A DNA stretch of 64,000 nucleotides from Novosphingobium sp. Gsoil 351 (GTDB lineage: Bacteria > Pseudomonadota > Alphaproteobacteria > Sphingomonadales > Sphingomonadaceae). Position numbers and translations under genes: made by a program. The notes under the pieces are model-generated. The model worked only from the letters and a program-made list of their open reading frames with translations, had not been told where the DNA came from and searched no databases. The stretch is taken from contig NZ_CP046120.1 in the NCBI RefSeq assembly GCF_009707465.1, positions 124,001-188,000 of the forward strand, in the 5' to 3' direction. This document shows positions 43,786 through 53,643 of this stretch, piece after piece. Numbering within the stretch: position 1 is the first letter of the stretch; each line of letters opens with the position of its first letter.

Positions 43786-44933
43786 GCCGATACCAGCGCG
43801 GCCGCGACGAGTTCGGCGAGCAGCGCGTCGAGCAGCGGCATGCCCGCGGGGGTCACGGTCAGGCGGCGGCCTGCCCGCTCGATCAGCCCTAGGCGTGCAT
43901 ACAGCCCCACCTTTTCCGGCACCACCAGCGTATCCGCGGTAAAGCCGAAGCGGTCGGCGATCGCGCCAAGGTCGATGCCTTCGCCCAACCGCAGTCCCAT
44001 CAGCAGCGCCTCGGCGGCCTGTTCGGCGGCGCTCAGCGAAGTCTCGCCGTTCAGCCCATGGCCTTGCCGCGCCACCGCCTCCAGCCAGTTCTCCGGCTTC
44101 TTGTGGCGCAACGTGGCCATCCCGCCACGCCGCCCGTGCGCGCCCGGACCGACCCCGGCGTAGTCCGAATAGCGCCAGTAGGCGAGGTTGTGGCGGCTTT
44201 GCTCGCCGGGGCGGGCGTGGTTGCTGATTTCGTAGGCGGGGATGCCCGCGGCATCGGTCATCGCGCGGGTCAACGCGAACAGCTCGGCGGCCGGATCGTC
44301 GGCCAGCGGATCGAGCGAACCGTCGCGGACCAGCGTGGCGAAGCGCGTGCCCGGCTCGATGGTCAACTGGTAGAGCGAGAGGTGGCTGGTGCCGAAGCCG
44401 AGCGCGCGCGCCAGCTCGGCCTCCCACGCCGCGGGCGACTGGCCGGGCAGTGCATAGATCAGATCGAAGCTCACCCGCGCGAAGTGGCGCTGCGCAGTGG
44501 CCAGCGCGGCCAGGCCTTCGTCCACGTCGTGCAGCCGCCCGAGGAATTTCAGCGCGCGGTCATCGAGCGACTGCAAACCCAGCGACACCCGGTTGACCCC
44601 CGCGGCGGCGAGCGCGGCGAAGTTGGCCGCCTCGACCGAAGAGGGATTGGCCTCGAGCGTGATCTCAATGTCGTTTGCGACCTGCCAATGGCGAGCCGCG
44701 GCGTCGATCAGCGCCGCGACAGTTTCCGGCAGCATCAGCGAAGGCGTGCCGCCACCGAAAAAGATCGAACCCAGTTTCTGCCCGCCGGTCAGCGAAGCCT
44801 CGTGCGCCAGATCGGCGAGCAACGCATCGCGCCACGCTTTCTGATCGACGTCGGCCCGGACATGGCTGTTGAAATCGCAGTACGGGCATTTGCGCGCGCA
44901 AAATGGCCAGTGGATGTAGAGTGCGAGCGCCAT
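43782..44933 (-). CDS. hemW: HemW (radical SAM haem chaperone)
   Basis: A 383-residue radical SAM protein: the cluster motif is CARKCPYCDF (Cys12, 16, 19), and the family block FFGGGTPSLM, EITLEANPSS, GVNRVSLGLQSLDDRALKFLGR and PGQSPAAWEAEL follow. The Cys of the CxxxCxxCxF motif is in the F-form and the protein lacks HemN-specific N-terminal residues, so it is HemW, which transfers haem, rather than coproporphyrinogen dehydrogenase. The ATG at 44933 is used; a GTG at 44954 would add seven residues. Confidence 0.95.
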   Translation of the reverse strand: MALALYIHWPFCARKCPYCDFNSHVRADVDQKAWRDALLADLAHEASLTGGQKLGSIFFGGGTPSLMLPETVAALIDAAARHWQVANDIEITLEANPSSVEAANFAALAAAGVNRVSLGLQSLDDRALKFLGRLHDVDEGLAALATAQRHFARVSFDLIYALPGQSPAAWEAELARALGFGTSHLSLYQLTIEPGTRFATLVRDGSLDPLADDPAAELFALTRAMTDAAGIPAYEISNHARPGEQSRHNLAYWRYSDYAGVGPGAHGRRGGMATLRHKKPENWLEAVARQGHGLNGETSLSAAEQAAEALLMGLRLGEGIDLGAIADRFGFTADTLVVPEKVGLYARLGLIERAGRRLTVTPAGMPLLDALLAELVAAALVSA

Positions 44934-45020
44934 AACGTTCTGTTTACACGACACCTTCGGTTTTTGTTAACCGCAATGGGTGTTATCTGGAGCGACGAGG
45001 GACGGGCGAGGGGTTCGCAC

Positions 45021-45545
45021 ATGAAATGGTTCGGGGTGGCGCTGGGCGCCAGCTTCGTCGCGGCGGTTATCGCCGCGCTGTTCGCCACGCAAGTGGCGCA
45101 CGCGGCGGAAGGCCCGAGCTTTGCAGAACGCCTGCTGATCGCCCACAACCTTGAACGCGACCGCGTCGGCGTGCCGCGCCTGTCATGGAGCGCGAAACTG
45201 GCCTCGCAGGCGCAGGACTGGGCCGACACGCTCGCCCGCAGCAATCGGTTCGAACATGCGCAGGATCGCAGCGGCGCGGGCGAGAACCTGTGGATGGGAC
45301 CCGCCCGGCGGTACTCGGCCGAACAGATGATCGGCGGGTTCGTCGAGGAAGTGCGCTATTTCCGCACCGGCCAATTTCCCAACGTCTCCTCGACCGGAAG
45401 CTGGCACGATGTCGGTCACTACACCCAACTGATCTGGCGGGGCACGCAGCAGGTCGGATGTGCGGTGGGGCAGGGCAGGACGAACGACATCCTGGTCTGC
45501 CGCTATTGGCCCGCGGGCAACGTGATCGGCCAGGCGGTCGACTAG
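45021..45545 (+). CDS. Secreted CAP (SCP/PR-1) domain protein
   Basis: A 174-residue protein with a signal peptide (about 1-28, ending QVAHA) and a CAP domain: LLIAHNLERDRVGVPRLSW, LARSNRFEHAQDRSGAGENL and the GHYTQLIWRGTQQVGCAVGQ block with the conserved His and Glu residues of the CAP cavity. A Cys pair (GCAV, LVCRYWPAGN) probably forms a disulfide. Periplasmic or extracellular; bacterial CAP proteins bind peptidoglycan, lipid or metal, function not fixed. Converges with rdgB through a shared CTAG. Confidence 0.92.
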   Translation: MKWFGVALGASFVAAVIAALFATQVAHAAEGPSFAERLLIAHNLERDRVGVPRLSWSAKLASQAQDWADTLARSNRFEHAQDRSGAGENLWMGPARRYSAEQMIGGFVEEVRYFRTGQFPNVSSTGSWHDVGHYTQLIWRGTQQVGCAVGQGRTNDILVCRYWPAGNVIGQAVD

Positions 45546-46165
45546 CCGAACTGCTCCGCCACCAGCTTGGCAAACGCATCGGCGCGGTGGCTGATGCGAT
45601 GCTTCTCTTCCGGATCGAGTTCGGCAAAGGTTGCCGAGCCGCCGGCCGGCACAAACACCGGGTCGTAGCCGAACCCCAAAGTCCCGCGCGGCGGCCAGGT
45701 CAGGGCTCCGTCGACCCGGCCTTCGTAGACCACCTGCTCGCCATCGGGCCAGGCCAGCGCGAGCACACAGGCGAACCACGCGTCGCGTGGGGTACCGGGG
45801 CCGAGCTCGCACAGCATCCCCTCGACTTTGCCCATCGCCATGTACCAGTCGCGGCCGGGTGAGCCTTCGAACGGCTGCCGCTCGGCCCAGTCGGCGGTGT
45901 AGACTCCCGGACGCCCGCCCAGCGCCGTCACGCACAATCCCGAATCGTCGGCCAGCGCGGGCAATTGCGCCGCCTCCGCCGCCGCCCGCGCCTTGAGCAG
46001 CGCGTTGGCGACGAAGGTGGTTCCGGTCTCCACCGGCTCGGGCAAGCCCAGCGATCCGGCCGAGATGCACTTCACCGCGTAAGGATCGAGCAGCGCCTGG
46101 ATCTCGCGCAGCTTGCCCGCGTTTTGCGTGGCGATCACGAGCGGTTCGGCGCCGATCCTGCGCAT
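45542..46165 (-). CDS. rdgB: dITP/XTP pyrophosphatase RdgB
   Basis: A 207-residue HAM1-family NTP pyrophosphatase: ATQNAGKLREI, TTFVANALLKARAAA, ADDSGLCVTALGGRPGVYTA and FGYDPVFVPAGG. It hydrolyses deaminated purine nucleotides such as dITP and XTP to keep them out of DNA and RNA. The ATG at 46165 overlaps the rph stop (TGATG); a GTG immediately upstream is also in frame. The rph-rdgB-hemW order is conserved in alphaproteobacteria. Confidence 0.95.
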   Translation of the reverse strand: MRRIGAEPLVIATQNAGKLREIQALLDPYAVKCISAGSLGLPEPVETGTTFVANALLKARAAAEAAQLPALADDSGLCVTALGGRPGVYTADWAERQPFEGSPGRDWYMAMGKVEGMLCELGPGTPRDAWFACVLALAWPDGEQVVYEGRVDGALTWPPRGTLGFGYDPVFVPAGGSATFAELDPEEKHRISHRADAFAKLVAEQFG

Positions 46166-46893
46166 CACGCCACCGCGGCTGTCGCCACCGCCACTGCTTG
46201 CGCCGCGAAGATGCGATCGGTGCCGAGCCGGGCGAGGCGGAGGAGACGCAGCAGCCCTTCCTCGTCGTAGGTTGCGCCCTCGGCGGTGGCCTGGACTTCG
46301 GCGATCTGGCCGCCCTCGATCAGGACGAAGTTGGCGTCGGCGTCGGCGGAAGAATCCTCGATATAGTCGAGGTCGAGCACCGGGTTGCCGCCGCGGATGC
46401 CGCAGCTCACCGCGGCGACCTTGCGCGTCAACGGATCGTCCTTGATCTCGCCCGTGGCCATCAGGCCTTGCACCGCCAGCCGCAGCGCGACCCACGCACC
46501 GCTGATCGCCGCGGTGCGGGTGCCGCCATCGGCCTGGATGACATCGCAATCGAGGGTGATCTGGCGCTCGCCGAGCTTCTTCAGATCGGTCACCGCGCGC
46601 AAGCTGCGCCCGATCAGCCGCTGGATTTCCTGCGTCCGCCCGCTCTGCTTGCCCTTCGCCGCCTCACGATTGCCGCGGGTGTGGGTGGCGCGCGGAAGCA
46701 TCGAGTATTCGGCGGTGACCCAGCCTTCGCCCTTGCCCCGCAACCATGGCGGCAGCCGCTCCTCCACGCTTGCGGTGACCAGCACCTTGGTATCACCGAA
46801 CCCGATCAGGCACGAGCCTTCGGCATGTTTGGTGAAGTTCGTCTCGATCGAAATCGCACGCATCTCGTCGGAGGCGCGGCCGGAAGGGCGCAT
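46165..46893 (-). CDS. rph: Ribonuclease PH
   Basis: A 242-residue phosphorolytic 3'-exoribonuclease: [60 protein letters not shown] and [20 protein letters not shown]. It trims 3' ends of tRNA precursors. The 46893 ATG gives the conserved N-terminal basic segment. It is followed by rdgB with one-base overlap and divergent from hrcA across a REP-like element. Confidence 0.97.
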   Translation of the reverse strand: MRPSGRASDEMRAISIETNFTKHAEGSCLIGFGDTKVLVTASVEERLPPWLRGKGEGWVTAEYSMLPRATHTRGNREAAKGKQSGRTQEIQRLIGRSLRAVTDLKKLGERQITLDCDVIQADGGTRTAAISGAWVALRLAVQGLMATGEIKDDPLTRKVAAVSCGIRGGNPVLDLDYIEDSSADADANFVLIEGGQIAEVQATAEGATYDEEGLLRLLRLARLGTDRIFAAQAVAVATAAVA

Positions 46894-46921
46894 TCTGGGT
46901 ACTCCATTCGATCCCAGAACC

Positions 46922-47008
46922 GTTCGCCCTGAGCTTGTCGAAGGGCCGTCCTTACTTCGGGCGGTGGAGAAGGGAAGAGTGCTGCATCGACAAGCTCAGC
47001 ACGAGCGG
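46922..47008. repeat. REP-like palindromic element, family 1 copy 3
   Basis: CTGAGCTTGTCGA (46929-46941) and its exact complement TCGACAAGCTCAG (46987-46999) flank the core CCGTCCTTACTTCGG and AAGGGAAGAG shared with the elements at 10467 and 19279. It occupies the divergent rph-hrcA promoter region. A TATTAT at 47014-47019 just beyond it may be a -10 box for hrcA. Confidence 0.8.
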
Positions 47009-47045
47009 GTTTTTATTATGATCCGCGATGACTAGAACGCTGAGC

Positions 47046-48110
47046 ATGGCGACCCCCCCGATCTCCGAACTCAATGCCCGCGCTCGCGACATCTTCCGTC
47101 TGGTGGTCGAAGGCTATCTGGCGAGCGGGCAGCCGGTCGGCTCGAAGACGCTGGCGGGGACGGGCGGGGTGAGCCTCTCGCCAGCCTCGATCCGCTCGGT
47201 GCTCCAGGACCTCCAGGACGCCGGGCTGCTGGCCGCGCCGCATACCAGCGCCGGACGGCGGCCGACCGATCAGGGGCTGCGCCTGTTCGTCGACGGGATC
47301 ATGCAGGTGGCCGAGCCGACCGCCGCCGAGCGCGCCCAGATCGAGCGCGGGCTGGCGGCGGGCGGGACGATCGAAACCGCCCTGGCTGGGGCGAGCGCCG
47401 TGCTTTCGGCGCTTTCGGCGGGGGCAGGGGTGGTGATGGTCCCGCGCGCCGAACCGCGGCTGACCCAGGTCAGCTTCGTGCCGCTGTCGCCGGGCCGGGC
47501 CCTGGCGGTGCTGGTTTCCGAGGATGGCGGAATCGAGAACCGCGTGGTCGAGCTTTCCGCCGCCGTGCCGCATTCCGCCCTGGAGGCCGCGGGCAATTAC
47601 CTGACCCGCCGCCTTGCCGGGCGGACCCTCACCGAGACCGCGCAAGCGATCCGCGACGAGATCGCCTCCGGGCGTTCCGCGCTCGACGCCGCGAGCCGCG
47701 ACCTGATCGAGCGCGGGCTGGCGATGTGGAGCGAGGATGCCGCTCGTCGCCCGGTGCTGATCGTGCGGGGCCAGGCCAACCTGCTCGACGAGGTTGCGCT
47801 GGGCGACATCGAGCGGGTCCGCCAACTGCTGGACGAGCTCGAGGGCGCCGAAGCCATCGCCGGGGTGCTGGATGCCGCGCGCGAGGCGCAGGCGACGCGG
47901 ATATTCATCGGCAGCGAGAACCGGCTGTTCTCGCTCTCGGGCTCGTCGGTGATCGCCTCGCCGTGGCGCGACGGCGAGGGCCGGGTGGTCGGCGTGGTCG
48001 GCGTGATCGGCCCCACCCGGTTGAATTATGCGCGGGTTGTCCCCATGGTTGATTTCACCGCCCAGTCGCTGGGCAAACTCATCGGAACAGACGGATTTTC
48101 GCGGAAATGA
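47046..48110 (+). CDS. hrcA: Heat-inducible transcription repressor HrcA
   Basis: A 354-residue HrcA: an N-terminal winged helix (MATPPISELNARARDIFRLV, ASGQPVGSKTLAG, SPASIRSVLQDLQDAGLL), then a GAF-like domain and a C-terminal region ending DFTAQSLGKLIGTDG. HrcA binds CIRCE elements, typically upstream of groESL; none was recognised in this window, so its target must lie elsewhere. ATG 47046 fits the family N-terminus; ATG 47028 is an alternative. Its stop overlaps the grpE start (ATGA). Confidence 0.95.
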   Translation: MATPPISELNARARDIFRLVVEGYLASGQPVGSKTLAGTGGVSLSPASIRSVLQDLQDAGLLAAPHTSAGRRPTDQGLRLFVDGIMQVAEPTAAERAQIERGLAAGGTIETALAGASAVLSALSAGAGVVMVPRAEPRLTQVSFVPLSPGRALAVLVSEDGGIENRVVELSAAVPHSALEAAGNYLTRRLAGRTLTETAQAIRDEIASGRSALDAASRDLIERGLAMWSEDAARRPVLIVRGQANLLDEVALGDIERVRQLLDELEGAEAIAGVLDAAREAQATRIFIGSENRLFSLSGSSVIASPWRDGEGRVVGVVGVIGPTRLNYARVVPMVDFTAQSLGKLIGTDGFSRK

Positions 48111-48679
48111 ACGATACCGACTCGCGCCCCAAAGACGAAGCCGCCCAGGCCGAACTGGCCGGAGTGCCTGAAGACCTGATCGACCGCGAAGAGGCACCCG
48201 CGGCGAACGATGACCCGATCGCGTTGCTCCGCGGCGATCTGGAGGCTGCGAAGCAAGAAGTGCTCTACGCCAAGGCCGAGACCCAGAATGTCCGTCGCCG
48301 CCTGGAAAAGGACATCGCCGACGCGCGGACTTATGCCGCCACCGGCTTTGCCCGCGATATGCTCTCGGTGTCTGACAATCTCAGCCGCGCGCTCGAAGCG
48401 ATCCCCGCCGAACTGCACGACGACGAGCGGCTGAAGTCGCTGGTCACCGGGATCGAGGCGACCCGCCGCGAGCTCGACAAGGTGTTCGGCCTCCACGGCA
48501 TTGTCCGCATCGCCGCGGTCGGCCTACCCCTCGATCCGCACCAGCACCAGGCGATGCTGGAGATTCCCAGCGCCGACAAGGAGCCGGGAACGATCCTGCA
48601 GGAACTTCAGGCGGGCTACACGATCAAGGATCGCCTGCTCCGCCCGGCGATGGTCGCTGTGGCGAAGAAGGGCGATTGA
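48107..48679 (+). CDS. grpE: Nucleotide exchange factor GrpE
   Basis: A 190-residue GrpE: an acidic N-terminus, a long coiled coil (about 40-115, LRGDLEAAKQEVLYAKAETQ, VRRRLEKDIADARTYAATGF) and the C-terminal beta domain with HQAMLEIPSADKEPGTILQ, LQAGYTIKDRLLRPAMVAV. It releases ADP from DnaK. It is co-transcribed with hrcA (ATGA overlap). DnaK and DnaJ are 3 kb downstream, separated by four unrelated genes. Confidence 0.96.
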   Translation: MNDTDSRPKDEAAQAELAGVPEDLIDREEAPAANDDPIALLRGDLEAAKQEVLYAKAETQNVRRRLEKDIADARTYAATGFARDMLSVSDNLSRALEAIPAELHDDERLKSLVTGIEATRRELDKVFGLHGIVRIAAVGLPLDPHQHQAMLEIPSADKEPGTILQELQAGYTIKDRLLRPAMVAVAKKGD

Positions 48680-48695
48680 TCGGGTTGCTTGATCC

Positions 48696-49936
48696 TCACA
48701 CCACCTGCGCGCGGTTCTCGTCGCGGTGCTTCTTCAAGTATTTCATGAACGGCGTTCCGCCCGTCCCGACATCGGGATCGTTGCCCGCGATCGAACCGGC
48801 CTGCTTGTTGATGTAGCTCGCCGCGTATTCGAGGTGGCGGGTGCGGAAGCGGGCGACTTGTTCGAGGTTGGCGTTGAACGCCTCGCGCAGGCTCGACGAT
48901 CCCGTCTGCGCCACGAACGCGCGCAGGGTCGATCGTGCGCCCAGGTCTTCGATGAAGCGGCGGTGCTGCACCGGGCGGTATTGGTGCAGTTCGTCGAGGA
49001 AATGCTTGAGCGGATCGTCCGAGTGGCGGACTCCGAACAAGGCGTCCATTGACGGCACGATGCTCGATTGCGACCCCGTCTGTCCGCGCAGCGCCTGAGG
49101 CTTGCCGCCGAATTTCTCGACGCCCTCGTAGATCAGCCCACCGTCGAGCGCCGGGTTGTTGGCCCAGCCGTGGATGTAGGGGCGCACCCGGTTGAAATAC
49201 ATGTAGGGATCGCACCGTTCGGTCATCCGCTTGAACGCGGCGTAGATGCATTCCCAGGCGAGGTCGGTTTCGTGGAGCAGGCTCTCGCACTGCGCGGCGT
49301 CGCCCGCGGCGGCCGCCTTCACCAGTTCGACCGCGCAGTCGAGGATGACCCCGGCCTCGGCCTCGATCGCGACGTGGACCATGACGAACCAGTTCTCGTC
49401 CATCCCGCCCAGGAAGTTCTGGTGCATCCGGATGTTGTCGAGCGCGATCGGCCCCGATTTGTCGATCCGGCTCCAGTTGTCGAGGACATAGGCGGAGTAG
49501 GGCAGCAGCGGCGCCTGGCCGAGGCGGTCGGCCAATGCGACGATCGGTCGCGCGAGATTGGCGGGCAGGTGGCGGGGGCTTCGGGCTCGCCCCAGACGTA
49601 GGCCTGGACGAGGAAGCCGTAGCGCACCATCGCGGTGCGGACCTGGTCTTCGGGCGCGGTGGCGGCCCAATCCTCGATCATCGGATCGGACAGACGCTCC
49701 AGCCAATGGCGGACGCGGCCGCTGGTCAGAAGCGCCGAAAGGTCGGTGGCGGCGGCGACGATGGGATCGAACGGCGCGGGCAGGGCGATCTCGTCGATCT
49801 CGTAGGGCGAAAGGAAGCCGCGGGTGCGCGACAGGCCGTAATCGGAAAGCTCCATGGGGGTCCAGGTGCCGGGCGCGGGTTCGGCCGCCCGGAATGGTTG
49901 CAGGTGATACTGCTTTGGAGGGCGCCACTCAAGCAC
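48696..49936 (-). pseudogene. Indoleamine 2,3-dioxygenase family protein, frameshifted
   Basis: Most of the protein is read from the 3' frame: RIDKSGPIALDNIRMHQNFL, PYIHGWANNPALDGGLIYEG, the signature GQTGSQSSIVPSMDALFGV and FLDELHQYRPVQHRRFIEDL, all matching the IDO haem dioxygenase family. The N-terminal part (MLEWRPPKQYHLQPFR, then LSDYGLSRTRGFLSPYEID) is in another frame; one missing base near 49568-49569 joins them into about 413 residues. IDO cleaves the indole ring of tryptophan to N-formylkynurenine. The start is GTG 49936; an inner ATG at MELSDYG is also plausible. Confidence 0.85.
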
Positions 49937-50013
49937 CTGACGAAAGTCCTGCCGGATTTCCTAAACGGCTTTTTAACGAGTCGGATGCTTGATGGCGGCG
50001 AAGGAGGCCGGTC

Positions 50014-50490
50014 ATGAGCATGCTCGCGCGCATCATTGTCGATCCGCAGGACGTCGAACAGCGCCGCACGCCGCGGCGGACGCTGCGGCTGGACATCGAC
50101 GGCGCCACCGCCACTGTCCGCAACTTATCCGAAACCGGGCTGCTGATCGAATCGCCCAACGGTCTCGAGGTCGGCGACCGGGTCTCGATCGATCTGCCGA
50201 TGGCGGATCTTTCCGAGGCGCGTGTGATCTGGGCCCGGGCGCCGTTCTACGGCTGCGAGTTCGTCTCGCCGATTTCGCGCGCGGCGGTCAGCGCCGCGCT
50301 GCTGCGCGCGCCGATCGATGAGCCGCCGGTGACCTTGCTGGGCCCGTCGGTCACCGGGTGGCAGATCCCAGAAGAAGTTCCGCCTCTCCGCTCGCCACGC
50401 TCGACCGGCGGGGCGCTCGCCTTGTTGGCCGCGCTGGGCGCGGCGATCGCGTGCCTGATTCTCGCGCTGGCTAGCCTGCCGACGGTCTGA
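50014..50490 (+). CDS. PilZ-domain membrane protein
   Basis: A 158-residue protein: an N-terminal PilZ domain (about 14-100) with the c-di-GMP-binding RRTPRRTLRL arginines and the NLSETGLLIES motif, then a linker and one transmembrane segment (about 135-153, GALALLAALGAAIACLILAL). PilZ domains bind cyclic di-GMP and change the activity of attached or partner proteins. AAGGAGG nine bases before the ATG is a very strong ribosome-binding site. It converges with the Vgr-related gene with a 20-base overlap. Confidence 0.9.
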   Translation: MSMLARIIVDPQDVEQRRTPRRTLRLDIDGATATVRNLSETGLLIESPNGLEVGDRVSIDLPMADLSEARVIWARAPFYGCEFVSPISRAAVSAALLRAPIDEPPVTLLGPSVTGWQIPEEVPPLRSPRSTGGALALLAALGAAIACLILALASLPTV

Positions 50491-50992
50491 ACGGTAGGAT
50501 GCTCTCGTAGACCTCGCGGGCAAACGCCCCGCGCACCCGCGCGCCCCGGCGCAACTGGAAAGCGTGGCGGACGATTTCGGCCTGCTGTTCGATCCCGTAC
50601 CGTTCCAGCGCCCAGCCCGGGCGAATGGTATAGTCGTAGCGGCAGAACGGGTGGCGCATGAGCACTAGATACCACCCGCCCATCCGCTGGGTCTGCCACA
50701 CGTGGGTCATCTCGTGAATGAACAGCCCCTGCGCATTGAGGTCGGCACTCGCGAAATCGTCGCAATAGGCGTCGGCGGCGGGGTGGAAGTGGATATGCCC
50801 GCGCGGGGTCATCGCCACGCGGCGGGGCTGGAACGGAAACCACTTTCGCCGCCGGATCGATACGTCGCCAAGATCGATCGCGCCGCCGAAGACCGAGCGG
50901 GTCAGCTCGATTTCGCCCGAAGTCAGTGGCCGCGAGCCCCCGGCGGCGCAGGGGGGCGCGGCGACGATGTCGGCGGAGTGAGCGTCGCTCAG
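50471..50992 (-). CDS. Vgr-related protein (sphingomonad type)
   Basis: A protein of about 173 residues with RPLTSGEIELTRSVFGGAID, KWFPFQPRRVAMTPRGHIHF, the LFIHEMTHVWQTQ zinc-metallopeptidase-like HExxH motif and RYGIEQQAEIVRHAFQLRRG. Sphingomonad genomes annotate such proteins as 'Vgr related'. No ATG, GTG or TTG lies in frame at the right place; a CTG at 50992 overlaps the stop of the copper chaperone gene as CTGA and is the best start, with in-frame ATG at MTPRGHIH as a truncated alternative. HEMTH suggests a metal-dependent fold, but activity is unknown. Confidence 0.7.
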   Translation of the reverse strand: MSDAHSADIVAAPPCAAGGSRPLTSGEIELTRSVFGGAIDLGDVSIRRRKWFPFQPRRVAMTPRGHIHFHPAADAYCDDFASADLNAQGLFIHEMTHVWQTQRMGGWYLVLMRHPFCRYDYTIRPGWALERYGIEQQAEIVRHAFQLRRGARVRGAFAREVYESILPFRPSAG

Positions 50993-51483
50993 TGGCTCAT
51001 TTCCATCGTTTCCTGCATCGTCGTGACCGGAGCGCGCGTGCTCGCCTTGTCGCCGCCGTCGAAAGTCACGGTCAGTTCGACGTCCTTGGTGAAGCGAAGC
51101 TTTGGGTCGAGATCGAACAGCATCACGTGATAGCCGCCGGGCGCGAACTTGACGGTCTTGCCGGGGCCGATCGGCACTTCGGAAACTGGGGCCATGCTCC
51201 CGCCCTTGGTCTCGTGCATTTCGGCTCGCGCCGCCATCTCGACCGCGACGCCGACCACCTTGCGCGGGGCGCCATTGGCTTGGCTGACGCTGAAGTAGGC
51301 TGCCCCCGGACGGCCCGAGACGAGGGGCAGTTGAACCCTGGCATCGCTCAGCGTGATCCCCGGCGGCGCTTCTGGCTCGGATACCGCGGTTTCGCTCGCG
51401 TCGGGCTGCGGTTGCGATCCGCAGGACGCCAGGGCAAGCGCCAATGCCGCCATCGCGCCAGCCGCAAATGCCTTGATCGCCAT
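50989..51483 (-). CDS. PCu(A)C-type copper chaperone lipoprotein
   Basis: A 164-residue lipoprotein with the lipidated Cys21 in ALALASC and a PCu(A)C domain. The copper ligands fit the H(M)x10Mx21HxM pattern: MHETKGGSM then GGYHVMLFDL. Such proteins deliver Cu(I) to cytochrome oxidase in the periplasm. The ATG at 51483 gives the proper signal peptide; the open frame extends upstream but loses it. Its stop overlaps the CTG start of the Vgr-related gene. It diverges from dnaK. Confidence 0.93.
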   Translation of the reverse strand: MAIKAFAAGAMAALALALASCGSQPQPDASETAVSEPEAPPGITLSDARVQLPLVSGRPGAAYFSVSQANGAPRKVVGVAVEMAARAEMHETKGGSMAPVSEVPIGPGKTVKFAPGGYHVMLFDLDPKLRFTKDVELTVTFDGGDKASTRAPVTTMQETMEMSH

Positions 51484-51531
51484 AACCTTGTTCCCCTCCG
51501 CAATTGCGCCTCCGCCTAGTCGGGCGCGGGC

Positions 51532-51562
51532 CTTGTGCCAAGCCAAACCCGCCCTATATCGC
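51532..51562 (+). promoter_or_regulatory. RpoH-type heat-shock promoter of dnaK
   Basis: CTTG (51532-51535) is followed after 17 bases by CCTATAT (51553-51559). This fits the alphaproteobacterial heat-shock consensus CTTG-N17/18-CYTATnTnnG except for the final G. It lies about 88 bases upstream of the dnaK ATG and is the expected position for sigma-32 control of dnaK-dnaJ. No CIRCE element is seen here. Confidence 0.7.
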
Positions 51563-51649
51563 GCCGGTCGGAGCCGGGGAACCTTGCCTGCCCAGCATGG
51601 GGGGCGAGCACCTCCGGCGTCTCAATTCTAAAGGAAGCAGGCAGAAAAC

Positions 51650-53572
<1,923 letters not shown>

Positions 53573-53590
53573 TGCTGCGATGAAACCGAA

Positions 53591-53623
53591 CCCGCCGCTC
53601 GCGCAAATCGTGCGGGCGGCGGG
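53591..53623 (+). terminator. Stem-loop between dnaK and dnaJ
   Basis: CCCGCCGC pairs with GCGGCGGG, with an inner GCA/TGC extension and a short loop, followed by CGACGTTT. The weak T-run makes it an attenuator or mRNA-processing stem that could lower dnaJ expression relative to dnaK, rather than a full terminator. Confidence 0.5.
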
Positions 53624-53643
53624 CGACGTTTGAGGGACGGGCA

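Noticed and set aside
47046-48110. CIRCE element as HrcA target in the window
   Set aside because: No TTAGCACTC-N9-GAGTGCTAA-like repeat was recognised upstream of hrcA, grpE or dnaK.
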